Below, in pieces: positions 10,467-18,690 of a stretch of DNA of 39,071 bases; position 1 is the stretch's first letter; every line of letters starts with the position of its first letter. The notes below the pieces were generated by a model. That model made no database searches and was not told the origin of the DNA. It saw only the letters and a program-made list of their open reading frames with translations. Both the position numbers and the translations under genes were made by a program. This stretch comes from Flavobacteriales bacterium (GTDB taxonomy: Bacteria > Bacteroidota > Bacteroidia > Flavobacteriales_C > GCA-002722245): positions 1-39,071 of the forward strand of contig CANFBW010000029.1 in the NCBI GenBank assembly GCA_947444925.1, read 5' to 3'.

Positions 10467-11552
10467 TTGAAAACCTTTATTAAAATAGTATTTGTTGTAC
10501 TGAATGTTTTGGCCGCTGCCGCATTTTTACTCGCTTTATTGGCCACCAATGTATCGCCCGAAACATCGTGGATGATTGCTGCTTGTGGACTTCTTTTTCC
10601 GGTATTGGTGATTGTGAATTTGGTGTTTGTTCTGATTTGGTTTTTTGCCAAAAGCTATTGGATATTGCCATCGGCTTGTTTGATGATTGTTGCTGTACCA
10701 ACCTTGATTCACGCCATTCAATTCAATTTTTCAAAGGACGAAGAAAAAAAAGGACTTAAAGTAATGTCATTCAACTCCCGCTTGTTTGATTATTATGAAG
10801 CAATTGCGAAGCGTGGTGTTGTGCGCGATAGTATTTTTGAAATGCTCAATCGCGAGCAACCCGATATTGTTTGTTTTCAAGAATTTTACAGTCGTGAGTC
10901 TAAAAAATGGAATGTGATTGGCCCTTTGTCGAATGGCTTGCGAAAGCACGTGTATCTCAATGAAATGGGAGATTTTTACAACGACACCAAATGGGGGTTG
11001 TTCACTATTTCGGCATATCCCATCGTGAACAAGAAGTCGTTTTATTTTGATCCTGCTTACCCTTTTGCAACATATTGCGACATTAACATTAATAGTGACA
11101 CAGTTCGGGTTTTCAACGTGCACTTGCATTCTTTTCGCTTTAGTGAAAAGGAAAGAGTGGCCTTAGGGGAAATTATTGAAAACAATGCTATCCCTTCAAC
11201 AGAAGCTTCAAAAGGAATTTTGAAACGATTTGAATATGCATACATCGCAAAAGCAAAGCAAGTTGATACGGTTGCTACACTTATTAAATCATCGCCATAC
11301 CGCGTGATTGTGTGTGGTGATTTGAATGATCCACCGTCGTCTTATGCTTACCATGAATTCACGCAAAAGCTGGATGATTCTTTTGTGGAAAGTGGTTCAG
11401 GCTTTGGTAAGACTTATGCCGGTAAATTGCCATTGTTGCGCATCGACTATATCTTACACGACGAAAAAATTAGCTCGTCCAATTATAAAACGTTAAGTCA
11501 CCATTTGTCGGATCACTATCCGATCACATGTACTATGGAATTGACGAAGTAA
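10467..11552 (+). CDS. Membrane-anchored endonuclease/exonuclease/phosphatase family protein
   Basis: Three N-terminal hydrophobic segments (within residues 1-85) anchor a C-terminal endonuclease/exonuclease/phosphatase (EEP, DNase I-like) domain. Metal- and phosphate-binding motifs are visible: VMSFNSR (Asn), DIVCFQEFY (Glu), CGDLNDPP (Asp, Asn) and the terminal SDHYPI (Asp-His). EEP proteins hydrolyse phosphodiesters or phosphomonoesters in nucleic acids or lipids; the substrate here is unknown. The start is a TTG at 10467, directly abutting the TAG of the upstream rhomboid; the first ATG (10569) would remove the first membrane segment, so I prefer TTG. Last gene of the mutL operon. Its stop is 5 bp from the stop of the convergent GH3 gene, with no strong terminator between them. 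Confidence 0.87.
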   Translation: MKTFIKIVFVVLNVLAAAAFLLALLATNVSPETSWMIAACGLLFPVLVIVNLVFVLIWFFAKSYWILPSACLMIVAVPTLIHAIQFNFSKDEEKKGLKVMSFNSRLFDYYEAIAKRGVVRDSIFEMLNREQPDIVCFQEFYSRESKKWNVIGPLSNGLRKHVYLNEMGDFYNDTKWGLFTISAYPIVNKKSFYFDPAYPFATYCDININSDTVRVFNVHLHSFRFSEKERVALGEIIENNAIPSTEASKGILKRFEYAYIAKAKQVDTVATLIKSSPYRVIVCGDLNDPPSSYAYHEFTQKLDDSFVESGSGFGKTYAGKLPLLRIDYILHDEKISSSNYKTLSHHLSDHYPITCTMELTK

Positions 11553-11557
11553 TATTA

Positions 11558-14515
11558 TTAAAATACTTTTTCCTCAATGCTTTTGTAAATCACGTCTTGA
11601 ATGCGCGTTCTAATATTCATTTTTGTGAGCTTGGTGTTGTTGGCATCGGGATAGGTTCTGTTCGATAAAAATATGTACACAATTTCTTTGTCGGGATCGG
11701 CCCAAGCAAAGGTGCCAGTGAAGCCCGAGTGTCCAAAGCTTGATGAACTAATGCCCATGCAAGTAGGTCCGTTGTTGTCGCCCGATGGTTTATCAAAGCC
11801 AGCACCCCGTCTATTGTTTTGGTCGCAAAATTGACAACGCGTATAATCGGCGAGCACCGTTGAGTCAATGTATTGAATGCCTCCATAGCGGCCGTTGTTT
11901 AAGTACATTTGAAACATTTTGGCTAAATCATTCGCGTTGGAGAATAAGCCGGCATGACCAGCAACGCCACCCATCATCGCGGCGCCTGGGTCGTTCACGA
12001 TGCCGTGAATGACTTGTTTTCTGTACACTGAATCGATTTCAGAAGGAACGATGGTTGATAGTGGAAATTTTTCAAGCGGACGGTAAGTGAGGGTTGTGGC
12101 GCCCAATGACTGATAAAACACGCTGTCGGCGAAATGATCCAAAGTTGTTTTTGAATATTTTTCTACAATGTCTTTTAAGAAATAGTAGCCCAGATCACTG
12201 TATTTGTAGTGTTTTTCTTTTGCGAGTGGAGTCATCACCAAATGAAGGCGCATACTGTCTAAATATTCTTTGCGCATGTACAAATTGTTGGCTACAAAAA
12301 TAGGGAAGGAGTCAGAAATACTTGCGCGGTATATGTTGGTGTCGGGTGTTCCGTTAACCATTGTATTTCTGAAGAATGGAATCCATGAAATCAATTTAGC
12401 TTGATGCGCAAGCATCTCGCGCAGGTTGATGTTGATGCAATCACTGCTGTCAACGTACTGCAAATAATCGCACAGATTCATTTCTAAATTCACGGAGTCC
12501 ATCTCGTCCAATCGCATGAAAGAGGGAAGAGTGGCGGTGACTTTTGTAACCGACGCAAGGTCGTAAATATCTGTTCTGTTTAAATTGCTTTTGGCGTTGT
12601 ATGTTTGCTTCCCGTAGGCCTTCCATAACACAACATTGTTGTTGCGTGCCACCAGTATTTCGCAGCCAGGGAAGGCCTTGTTGTTGATTCCCTCGTAGGC
12701 AATGGAGTCGATTTTACGCAAATACTCTGAATTCATTCCTTCGTCTTCGGGAATGGAATACTTAAGGCGTTTTTTTTTTGTGGATAAACCACTGCCTGAA
12801 GGATAAGAAAAAGAACCGCTGACGGGCAGTTTTCCCGACACGCCAATTCCGCCAAACATCAGTTGAGCCGTGTAATCGCGAGTAAGCTTATTGTCTTCGT
12901 AGCTGATGACAATTGCTTCAGGTGTCATTTTTCCTTCAAAACTTTCAAGGCAATAGGGATTGGCAAATAGCGCCAACACTACTTTCTGAGTTTTTGATAT
13001 TTCGGCAATGAGGTCAATGGTTTCAGCGGTAATGCCAAAATTTTTGCTTGGACTGTTGTTGGTGCCGTGCACGCCAATAAAAATGACGTCGAAATTTTTT
13101 AATGACTGCAATAGTGTTTTTTTTGCAGTATCGGTAGGGGTTTTAGCGATGTCGAAGTGTTCTACTTTAGCGTAGTTTTTTAAGGTTTCGCTAAACTCGT
13201 TGCGTTTCATTCCGTCGCTGATTGATACGCTGGCAAAGCGCTGTTTGTCAACGCGAGCGATAGGAAGCAGGTCATTGTTGTTTTTAATGAGCGTTATGGC
13301 TGCTTCTGTCAATTTTCGGTTCAACAAGTCGGCATAAGGCGAGTTGATGCGTTCATATAAACTATCGGTTCTGATAGGGGTGTAATGGTCGAGTCCCACC
13401 CATTTTTTAAGCGCCAACACTTTTCTCACTCTTCTATTGATTTCGCCAACACTGATTTGTTTTTTGTCGATGGCCAATTTTATTTGCGTGATGGCTTTAC
13501 CAACGTCTTGCGAAAATAGCAAGATGTCATTTCCAGCCAACAGCGCTTTGGCATCCACCTCACCGGGTTGATAGTATTGACTAACGCCCTTCATATTCAA
13601 GGCATCGGTGAAAGTAACGCCTTGAAAATGCAGGTCGGTTTTCAGTAATTTCTGTACAACGTGAGGTGATAGGGTTGACGCTAAATTTTTGGTTTTATCG
13701 TAGGCTGGTATGTACAAGTGTGCTACCATAATACTGCCAACACCACTGTCGATTAGGGCTTTGAAGGGGTAGAGTTCAATAGAATCCAATCGCGCTTTGT
13801 CGTGTTTGATGACGGGTAGGCCAACGTGTGAGTCGGTATCGGTGTCACCATGTCCTGGAAAGTGTTTGGCTGAAGCCAATACTTTAACGTTCTGCAATCC
13901 GCGCATGTAGGCCACTCCTTTTTGAGCGACATTAACTTTGTTCTCGCCAAAAGAACGGTTGTTGATCACCGGGTTTTTAGGGTTTACATTGACATCAATC
14001 ACTGGTGCAAAATCAACGTGAATGTTGAGTTCTTTGCAGTGGCGGCCAATTTCGCGGCCCATTTCATAAATCAAATGGTTGTCTTGAATGGCGCCCAACA
14101 TCATTTCACGTGGAAAGGAGGGCGTGCTGTCGAGGCGCATCGATAAGCCCCACTCGCCGTCGATAGAAGTAAGGATGGGTACTTTGCTGATTCCTTGCAG
14201 GTAGTTGTCGTAGTTGGCTTGGCGCACTGGACCGCCTTGCATGTAGATAATGCCACCAATGCCATATTGCTTCACAAGTTTGGCGATGTCGTTGCGGTGG
14301 TTGGTGTCTTTTTTAGTGTACACAGGGTACATTATTAGTTGCGCAATTTTTTGGTCAAGGGTCAATGTTTTAAAAATAGAGTCCACCCATAGCGCATTGG
14401 TATCGGTCAAAAATGGCGGAGGATTGTTCAGTATTTTATCGGTATTTTTTTTTCCTGTGAATGAAAAAAGCAGCACTACTGAGGAAAAGAAGAGAATGAT
14501 GAATGTTTTTTGCAT
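11558..14515 (-). CDS. GH3 beta-N-acetylglucosaminidase fused to a beta-lactamase-family serine hydrolase
   Basis: A 985-residue two-enzyme fusion. An N-terminal signal peptide (FIILFFSSVVLLFSF) directs it to the periplasm. Residues about 40-375 are a glycoside hydrolase 3 domain of the NagZ kind: KHFPGHGDT at 217-225, the Asp-x-His acid/base dyad DSH at 228-230, and nucleophile D304 in FTDALNMKG. A GH3 C-terminal-like domain follows (about 400-570). Residues about 590-980 are a class C beta-lactamase/penicillin-binding fold with S655-VT-K658, Y772-SD and HSGFTGT at 929-935. It probably trims peptidoglycan sugars while the second domain acts on peptide or ester bonds of the same material; the actual substrates are inferred. 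It is transcribed alone, from a promoter-like box about 20 bp upstream. Confidence 0.92.
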   Translation of the reverse strand: MQKTFIILFFSSVVLLFSFTGKKNTDKILNNPPPFLTDTNALWVDSIFKTLTLDQKIAQLIMYPVYTKKDTNHRNDIAKLVKQYGIGGIIYMQGGPVRQANYDNYLQGISKVPILTSIDGEWGLSMRLDSTPSFPREMMLGAIQDNHLIYEMGREIGRHCKELNIHVDFAPVIDVNVNPKNPVINNRSFGENKVNVAQKGVAYMRGLQNVKVLASAKHFPGHGDTDTDSHVGLPVIKHDKARLDSIELYPFKALIDSGVGSIMVAHLYIPAYDKTKNLASTLSPHVVQKLLKTDLHFQGVTFTDALNMKGVSQYYQPGEVDAKALLAGNDILLFSQDVGKAITQIKLAIDKKQISVGEINRRVRKVLALKKWVGLDHYTPIRTDSLYERINSPYADLLNRKLTEAAITLIKNNNDLLPIARVDKQRFASVSISDGMKRNEFSETLKNYAKVEHFDIAKTPTDTAKKTLLQSLKNFDVIFIGVHGTNNSPSKNFGITAETIDLIAEISKTQKVVLALFANPYCLESFEGKMTPEAIVISYEDNKLTRDYTAQLMFGGIGVSGKLPVSGSFSYPSGSGLSTKKKRLKYSIPEDEGMNSEYLRKIDSIAYEGINNKAFPGCEILVARNNNVVLWKAYGKQTYNAKSNLNRTDIYDLASVTKVTATLPSFMRLDEMDSVNLEMNLCDYLQYVDSSDCININLREMLAHQAKLISWIPFFRNTMVNGTPDTNIYRASISDSFPIFVANNLYMRKEYLDSMRLHLVMTPLAKEKHYKYSDLGYYFLKDIVEKYSKTTLDHFADSVFYQSLGATTLTYRPLEKFPLSTIVPSEIDSVYRKQVIHGIVNDPGAAMMGGVAGHAGLFSNANDLAKMFQMYLNNGRYGGIQYIDSTVLADYTRCQFCDQNNRRGAGFDKPSGDNNGPTCMGISSSSFGHSGFTGTFAWADPDKEIVYIFLSNRTYPDANNTKLTKMNIRTRIQDVIYKSIEEKVF

Positions 14516-14534
14516 GGGTATTTTTCTTTACGTT

Positions 14535-14542
14535 CAAAGTTA
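14535..14542 (-). promoter_or_regulatory. Candidate -7 promoter box (TAACTTTG) for the GH3 fusion gene
   Basis: Exact TAnnTTTG match on the minus strand, 20 bp from the ATG of the GH3/serine hydrolase gene. No -33 TTTG at the ideal distance; the nearest one gives a 14-bp spacer. Confidence 0.4.
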
Positions 14543-14668
14543 GCTTTGATTGCCTGCAAAAGCGGGTCCATTTTTTTTAGTTCTCAACAAAGCATCGTTA
14601 AAAGGACCTTTGTACTGGTGTTTTCGTTGCTGTTGGACACAATTGTGCAGACTAAAATCAGTACTTAT

Positions 14669-14699
14669 TTTGAACCTTACGCATAAATGAATATATTCG
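14669..14699 (+). promoter_or_regulatory. Promoter of tRNA-Arg (TTTG-N19-TATATTCG)
   Basis: A TTTG -33 box (14669-14672) and a TATATTCG -7 box (14692-14699) are separated by exactly 19 bp, the spacing known for the Bacteroidetes primary sigma factor. The mature tRNA begins 15 bp after the -7 box. One mismatch (C for T) to the -7 consensus. Confidence 0.7.
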
Positions 14700-14713
14700 C
14701 ACTCTCAAAAAAT

Positions 14714-14787
14714 GATTCCGTAGCTCAGCTGGATAGAGCAACTGCCTTCTAAGCAGTAGGTCACGCGTTCGAATCGCGTCGGGATCA
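14714..14787 (+). tRNA. tRNA-Arg, anticodon UCU
   Basis: A complete 74-nt cloverleaf. The acceptor stem is 14714-14720 with 14780-14786 (one G-T pair). The D stem GCTC/GAGC is at 14723-14739. The anticodon stem ACTGC/GCAGT is at 14741-14757, with loop CTTCTAA and anticodon TCT at 14748-14750. The T stem ACGCG/CGCGT with loop TTCGAAT is at 14763-14779. Discriminator A14787. The 3' CCA is not encoded and must be added after transcription. It reads AGA and AGG codons. It has its own promoter and a terminator 10 bp downstream. Confidence 0.97.
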
Positions 14788-14797
14788 CAAATACAGC

Positions 14798-14834
14798 AAG
14801 GGATTTAAACAGGTGATGTTTAAATCCCTTTTTT
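14798..14834 (+). terminator. Intrinsic terminator of tRNA-Arg
   Basis: Perfect 13-bp inverted repeat (14798-14810 and 14818-14830) with a 7-nt loop, followed by TTTT. It directly follows the tRNA. Confidence 0.88.
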
Positions 14835-14896
14835 ATTTGCATACAATTTGCAATTATTAAAAAATGCTAAACTAAAATATAGCAATAAAGTGGTTG

Positions 14897-14927
14897 ATTG
14901 CCTTGCTTCTAAATTTAGTTAGTTTTG
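14897..14927 (+). promoter_or_regulatory. Promoter candidate for the GNAT gene (ATTG-N19-TAGTTTTG)
   Basis: An exact TAnnTTTG box (14920-14927) has ATTG at 14897-14900, 19 bp upstream, the preferred spacing. The acetyltransferase ATG is 52 bp downstream. Confidence 0.55.
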
Positions 14928-14979
14928 ACGAAAGTTGATGAGTCAGCTCACCAGTTAGAATCTATTCAATATTTTTACG

Positions 14980-15405
14980 ATGATTACATTTTCAATAATT
15001 TCGGCCGAAAGTATTTTTTCAATTGTGCCCTTACTTCAACAATTAAATTCATCGATTTCAGAAGAAACTATGAAGTTGAGACTTAATGAAATGATCTCGC
15101 AAGGATATGAATGCGTTGGTGTTTTTAAAAAAGAAACGTTAATTGGTATTTCGGGTTTATGGATTCGCACACAGTACTACGTTGGAAAGCACATTGAGCC
15201 TGACAATATAGTGCTTCATCCAGATTATAGAGATCAAAAAATAGGAAGGCAGTTGATGCAGTGGATTTACAATTACGGAGTGTCAAAGGGTTGCGTTGCT
15301 TCAGAGCTGAATTGTTATGTTCAAAATGAAAGAGGAAATGGTTTTTGGAAAAGTGAAGGTTATGAAATCATAGGTCACCACTATCAAAAAAAGTTTAAAG
15401 ATTAA
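14980..15405 (+). CDS. GNAT-family N-acetyltransferase
   Basis: A 141-residue single-domain acetyltransferase that would move an acetyl group from acetyl-CoA to an amine. The pyrophosphate-binding motif A is seen as VLHPDYRDQKIGRQLMQWI (R/Q-x-x-G-x-G/A type, with arginine in the last position), followed by a motif B-like NGFWKSEGYEIIGHHYQKKF end (a tyrosine-containing C-terminus as in the family). The acceptor is not predictable. It lies alone between the tRNA terminator and an intergenic repeat region, with its own promoter candidate. Many GNATs of this size act on small molecules or protein N-termini. Confidence 0.85.
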   Translation: MITFSIISAESIFSIVPLLQQLNSSISEETMKLRLNEMISQGYECVGVFKKETLIGISGLWIRTQYYVGKHIEPDNIVLHPDYRDQKIGRQLMQWIYNYGVSKGCVASELNCYVQNERGNGFWKSEGYEIIGHHYQKKFKD

Positions 15406-15484
15406 GCAGGATATTTTATTTTTTTTCAGCATCACGTCTGTTTTAGGATTGCTCGTGAGGATAGCAGGAGTAGTGCTGAAAATA

Positions 15485-15622
15485 GGGATAGGTTCTTCAA
15501 AGACCGAAACTTCATTTCTCCCCTTAGTCTCAAATCTCAGGATGACAGGCTACACTTCTAAAGCATGTGAGGAAAATTGGTCGCATTTGTCGTCCTGAGG
15601 TACTCCGAAGAATCTATCGTCC
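15485..15622. repeat. Imperfect inverted dispersed-repeat-like element
   Basis: The gene-free stretch 15406-15765 contains two opposed copies of one motif. The right copy starts TGTCGTCCTGAG (15588-15599) and ends GAAGAATCTATCGTCC (15607-15622). The left copy, read on the minus strand, starts TGTCATCCTGAG (15547-15536) and ends GAAGAACCTATCCC (15498-15485), with extra sequence between its halves. This resembles the TCCTGAG...CGAAG...ATCT repeats scattered between genes of many Bacteroidetes genomes; that resemblance is from memory and unverified. No coding capacity seen. Confidence 0.55.
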
Positions 15623-15708
15623 CAAACATAAAGCTCCCTGTACGATTGCGGACAATCATTATTTCATTTAGAATCCCTGCTTTCTTTATCAAATAACTTT
15701 TGTGTTTT

Positions 15709-15751
15709 AATCAATAAAAAAGCCACTGTTTCAGCGGCTTTTTTATTGATT
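15709..15751. terminator. Bidirectional terminator
   Basis: A perfect 16-bp inverted repeat (15709-15724 and 15736-15751) with A and T tracts on either side of a GCC/GGC core. It lies between the plus-strand GNAT gene and the minus-strand gliding-motility-associated gene, 15 bp past the stop of the latter, and can stop transcripts from both sides. Confidence 0.85.
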
Positions 15752-15765
15752 CCTCTAGTTTTACT

Positions 15766-18618
15766 TTACAGCAATTGTATGTAACCTGTTTTTTCATCTT
15801 CTTGATTTGAAGTGTCTGTCCAGCGCACCACGTAGTAATACACGCCTGGTGCTACTTGGTCTCCGTTGTATTTTCCATCCCAAGTTGGAATGTCAATGAT
15901 GGCAGGGTTTTCGTACATTTTGATGCCCCATCTGTCGTAGACGATAAAATAGATTTTCTTCAATTTTTGTTTCGTTGTTTCGTTCACGAAAAAAGGAATG
16001 AATTTGTCGTTTTTGCCGTCCCCATTGGGTGTTATTACATTAGGGAAATCCCAAATCAATGGCGTGCAATATTCTGTAATTTGTACAGTGTCACTTTTGC
16101 TGCACGTGCCGTTGGAAACTGTAACAGAAATGCTTTGCGCACTGTTGATTTCAATATTTGTGGCGCTGCTATTGTTCATCCACAGCACTGAGCTGAACGT
16201 ATCGGAAACAGCGCTTTTGTAAAGTGCTCCTTCCGCAAAACAAAGTGCGCTGTCTTTGCCCAAAGTAAATTCGGGAGCTGCAGCAGCTTTGATATTCACG
16301 CTGGCACTGCCTTTGCAATTTCTGGCGTCGGTGACTGCAAGTTGATGCAGCGCAGGAGTAATAATGTTGTGGCTTGCGCCTCCTGCATTGTTGTCCCATA
16401 AGTACGTCAATGGCGCTGCTTGCACTCCGCTTACAGTAGCGGTTAAGTCAAGTGATGCGCCTGCACATAAGTCACCAGGTGTGTTTAGGGATACGTTCAA
16501 CGGAAGACCTGCATTGACTTGCATAAATAACGTGTCTTTGCAATGGTTGTTGCCTTCTACTATAACCCAGTGCTTTCCGGTGGTGCTCAAAGTGGCGCTG
16601 CTGTTGCTTGTTGCGTTGTCCCATTTGTAAGATAACCATTGACCTGCGCTGATGCTGATACTGCCTCCTGCGCATACAGAGCTGTCGGCGATACTGCCAA
16701 CAGGAAGTGCTATTGCACTCACACTTATCGTGTCAATGCTCAAACAATCATTGGCGATAGAAGTTTTGCTAACGGCATATTTACCAACTGTTTTTACCTT
16801 AATACTGCTGCTTGTGGCTCCCCCTGGATTCCAAAGATAGGTATAGTTGGCGTCTCCAGCGGATAGGTTTGTTGAATCCCCTGCGCACAAGTTTACATTT
16901 AAAATTGCGGGAGGGGTAGGTGCGGCCTTGACCACAATGTTTTCAATCGTAGTGTCTTTGCAACCAGCGTTTTGATTGTTGAGTTTGAAGCTGACTTTGT
17001 AAGTACCCGGATCGGTTTTAAGGTTGGTTTTAAACCAAGGAGAAGCGATGGTAGCTGTTTTGACACCAACTGGTTTTTGAAAGATAGTCCAGGTGCCAAC
17101 ACCGTCGGTAATCATTGCACTCAAGTCGATAGAGTCTTTCGGACAGATAGATCCAGCGGGTGGATTGGTGCCAATTATTTTGCAGCAATTGATTACAACG
17201 ATGGAGGTAGAGTCTTCTTTTACGCAGGGCTCCATTCCAAAAAATATTTTCACAACTGTAGTGTCTTGTGCATTAACACTTGGGTCAAATACACCGTGCG
17301 AATTAACAAACCCTGCCGGTTCCGATCTCCAGTTTCCGGCGACAGCAGGTGTTACAAATAAACCTAGGCAGCTTGCAGCAGCGCTTGAGCACAGGGTGTC
17401 GGCAAGCGTTCGTGTTACGTCAACTTGAACAGGACCATTGTTTAAAAATTCAGGAGTAAAGTACATTTGTGGCAGGCCTGGACCAACGCCTGTGCCTGTG
17501 CTGTGCGCATTGGCAGAATAATTCCATGTGGCGGCCGATGTGCCGTTGGGATTAGCGATTTCGGCCAAGCCAACACTTACTCCTTGGTTAGCGCCATTGT
17601 AAGGGCAATAAATTTTTCCATTTGGAGCGCTTACCAATTCACCAAAGTAGCTTGCCGATAAATCAACGGTTTGAATGGCGTTTGTACAAATGTTGTATTG
17701 GTACATTGCTCCATTAATGTACTGAGTGAAATATATTTTTTGGCCGTCGGGAGAGAATTCAGTGCCATAGTAAGGTAATTGTCCGTCAACTTCTACAGCG
17801 CTGCTTACTTTTCCGCTTTGTTTGTTAAAGTCGAAAAGATGCAAACCAAAGCCACTGGCCATTGCTAGTCGATCACCTTGTGGTGAAAAAGAAATGGTGC
17901 CTCGTGCCCAGTCCCAATTAACAGAAGATAGTGTTGGTCCGAGGCTCGATATTACCGGTGTTGTATTGATGCCTGCCGAAGTAATGGCAAAGGCATAAAA
18001 GGTATTGTTGTTGGCTCCGTGTGCAATTGCCCAAATGGTATCGCAGCTGCCTGCAATTGCTGCCAGCATTTCCGCCATGGGTGTGGTGATGCCATCGATG
18101 AGTAATTGGTTTTTTGCAGTGACGGCGCCGTAGGGATTGCCCGGAGCGCCATTTCCTTGTGCTGACATATCAACTTCATGGTAGCGTAAGCCGTTGTTGG
18201 TGCCACCCCATTGCTGTAATTGTTCTACTGCGCCGGTAGTGATTAAGTAATATTTATTGCTGTTTCCGGGCGCGTTGATAGCGACGACACCTTGCGCTCC
18301 GCTTCCTTCAGCTCCGCCAGGTTCAGCACTGCCCATCAAGCTAGAGCCATTACTCATGATGGCGTGCGACTGATCATAGACAGTAGTTCCGTTGCTGTAA
18401 AATAAAGGATTTCCAGCTCCGTCAGAAACGGTAGTGGCACTTTCGTAATAAAAAATAGTGGATTCGTTGTCTCTTGTGTTTATGGAAGCTCCATTGAAGT
18501 ATACGCCTTCGCCTTTGCCTGGCCAGCCTCCAAAGTACCATAGTTCATTTTGTGCAAATGCGTCTAGTTGACACAGCACGGCAATGCTGAGCATTGCTTT
18601 TGCTAGTAGTTTTTTCAT
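15766..18618 (-). CDS. Secreted protein with gliding motility-associated C-terminal (CHU_C, T9SS type B) domain
   Basis: A 950-residue exported protein. The signal peptide is residues 1-22 (cleavage after DAFA). Residues about 25-390 resemble a beta-propeller, with FSPQGDRLAMAS and FSPDGQKIYFTQY as blade-like repeats. Then follow several Ig-like/PKD-like beta-sandwich modules rich in Cys and Ser/Thr (about 400-850). The C-terminal about 90 residues are the CHU_C type B sorting domain (NVITPNGDGKNDKF, YDRWGIKMYEN, WDGKYNGDQVAPGVYYYVV), recognised by the type IX secretion machinery, which lies elsewhere in the genome. The role is probably surface-attached binding or adhesion; no catalytic motif seen. 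It is downstream of the T9SS peptidase gene on the same strand, with a 72-bp gap. Confidence 0.92.
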   Translation of the reverse strand: MKKLLAKAMLSIAVLCQLDAFAQNELWYFGGWPGKGEGVYFNGASINTRDNESTIFYYESATTVSDGAGNPLFYSNGTTVYDQSHAIMSNGSSLMGSAEPGGAEGSGAQGVVAINAPGNSNKYYLITTGAVEQLQQWGGTNNGLRYHEVDMSAQGNGAPGNPYGAVTAKNQLLIDGITTPMAEMLAAIAGSCDTIWAIAHGANNNTFYAFAITSAGINTTPVISSLGPTLSSVNWDWARGTISFSPQGDRLAMASGFGLHLFDFNKQSGKVSSAVEVDGQLPYYGTEFSPDGQKIYFTQYINGAMYQYNICTNAIQTVDLSASYFGELVSAPNGKIYCPYNGANQGVSVGLAEIANPNGTSAATWNYSANAHSTGTGVGPGLPQMYFTPEFLNNGPVQVDVTRTLADTLCSSAAASCLGLFVTPAVAGNWRSEPAGFVNSHGVFDPSVNAQDTTVVKIFFGMEPCVKEDSTSIVVINCCKIIGTNPPAGSICPKDSIDLSAMITDGVGTWTIFQKPVGVKTATIASPWFKTNLKTDPGTYKVSFKLNNQNAGCKDTTIENIVVKAAPTPPAILNVNLCAGDSTNLSAGDANYTYLWNPGGATSSSIKVKTVGKYAVSKTSIANDCLSIDTISVSAIALPVGSIADSSVCAGGSISISAGQWLSYKWDNATSNSSATLSTTGKHWVIVEGNNHCKDTLFMQVNAGLPLNVSLNTPGDLCAGASLDLTATVSGVQAAPLTYLWDNNAGGASHNIITPALHQLAVTDARNCKGSASVNIKAAAAPEFTLGKDSALCFAEGALYKSAVSDTFSSVLWMNNSSATNIEINSAQSISVTVSNGTCSKSDTVQITEYCTPLIWDFPNVITPNGDGKNDKFIPFFVNETTKQKLKKIYFIVYDRWGIKMYENPAIIDIPTWDGKYNGDQVAPGVYYYVVRWTDTSNQEDEKTGYIQLL

Positions 18619-18690
18619 TGCAATAAGTTATACCCCCTCAGGTAATTAACCGCAAGGTAATAAAATAAGTGAAACAAGAAAACACAAGAA

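Noticed and set aside
11547-11568. Terminator between the EEP gene and the GH3 fusion
   Set aside because: Only a 5-bp AAGTA/TACTT stem with an AT-rich loop; too weak to call, so the two convergent transcripts may overlap.
14714-14787. tRNA-Arg as an integration site of a mobile element
   Set aside because: No second copy of the tRNA 3' end and no integrase were seen in the window.
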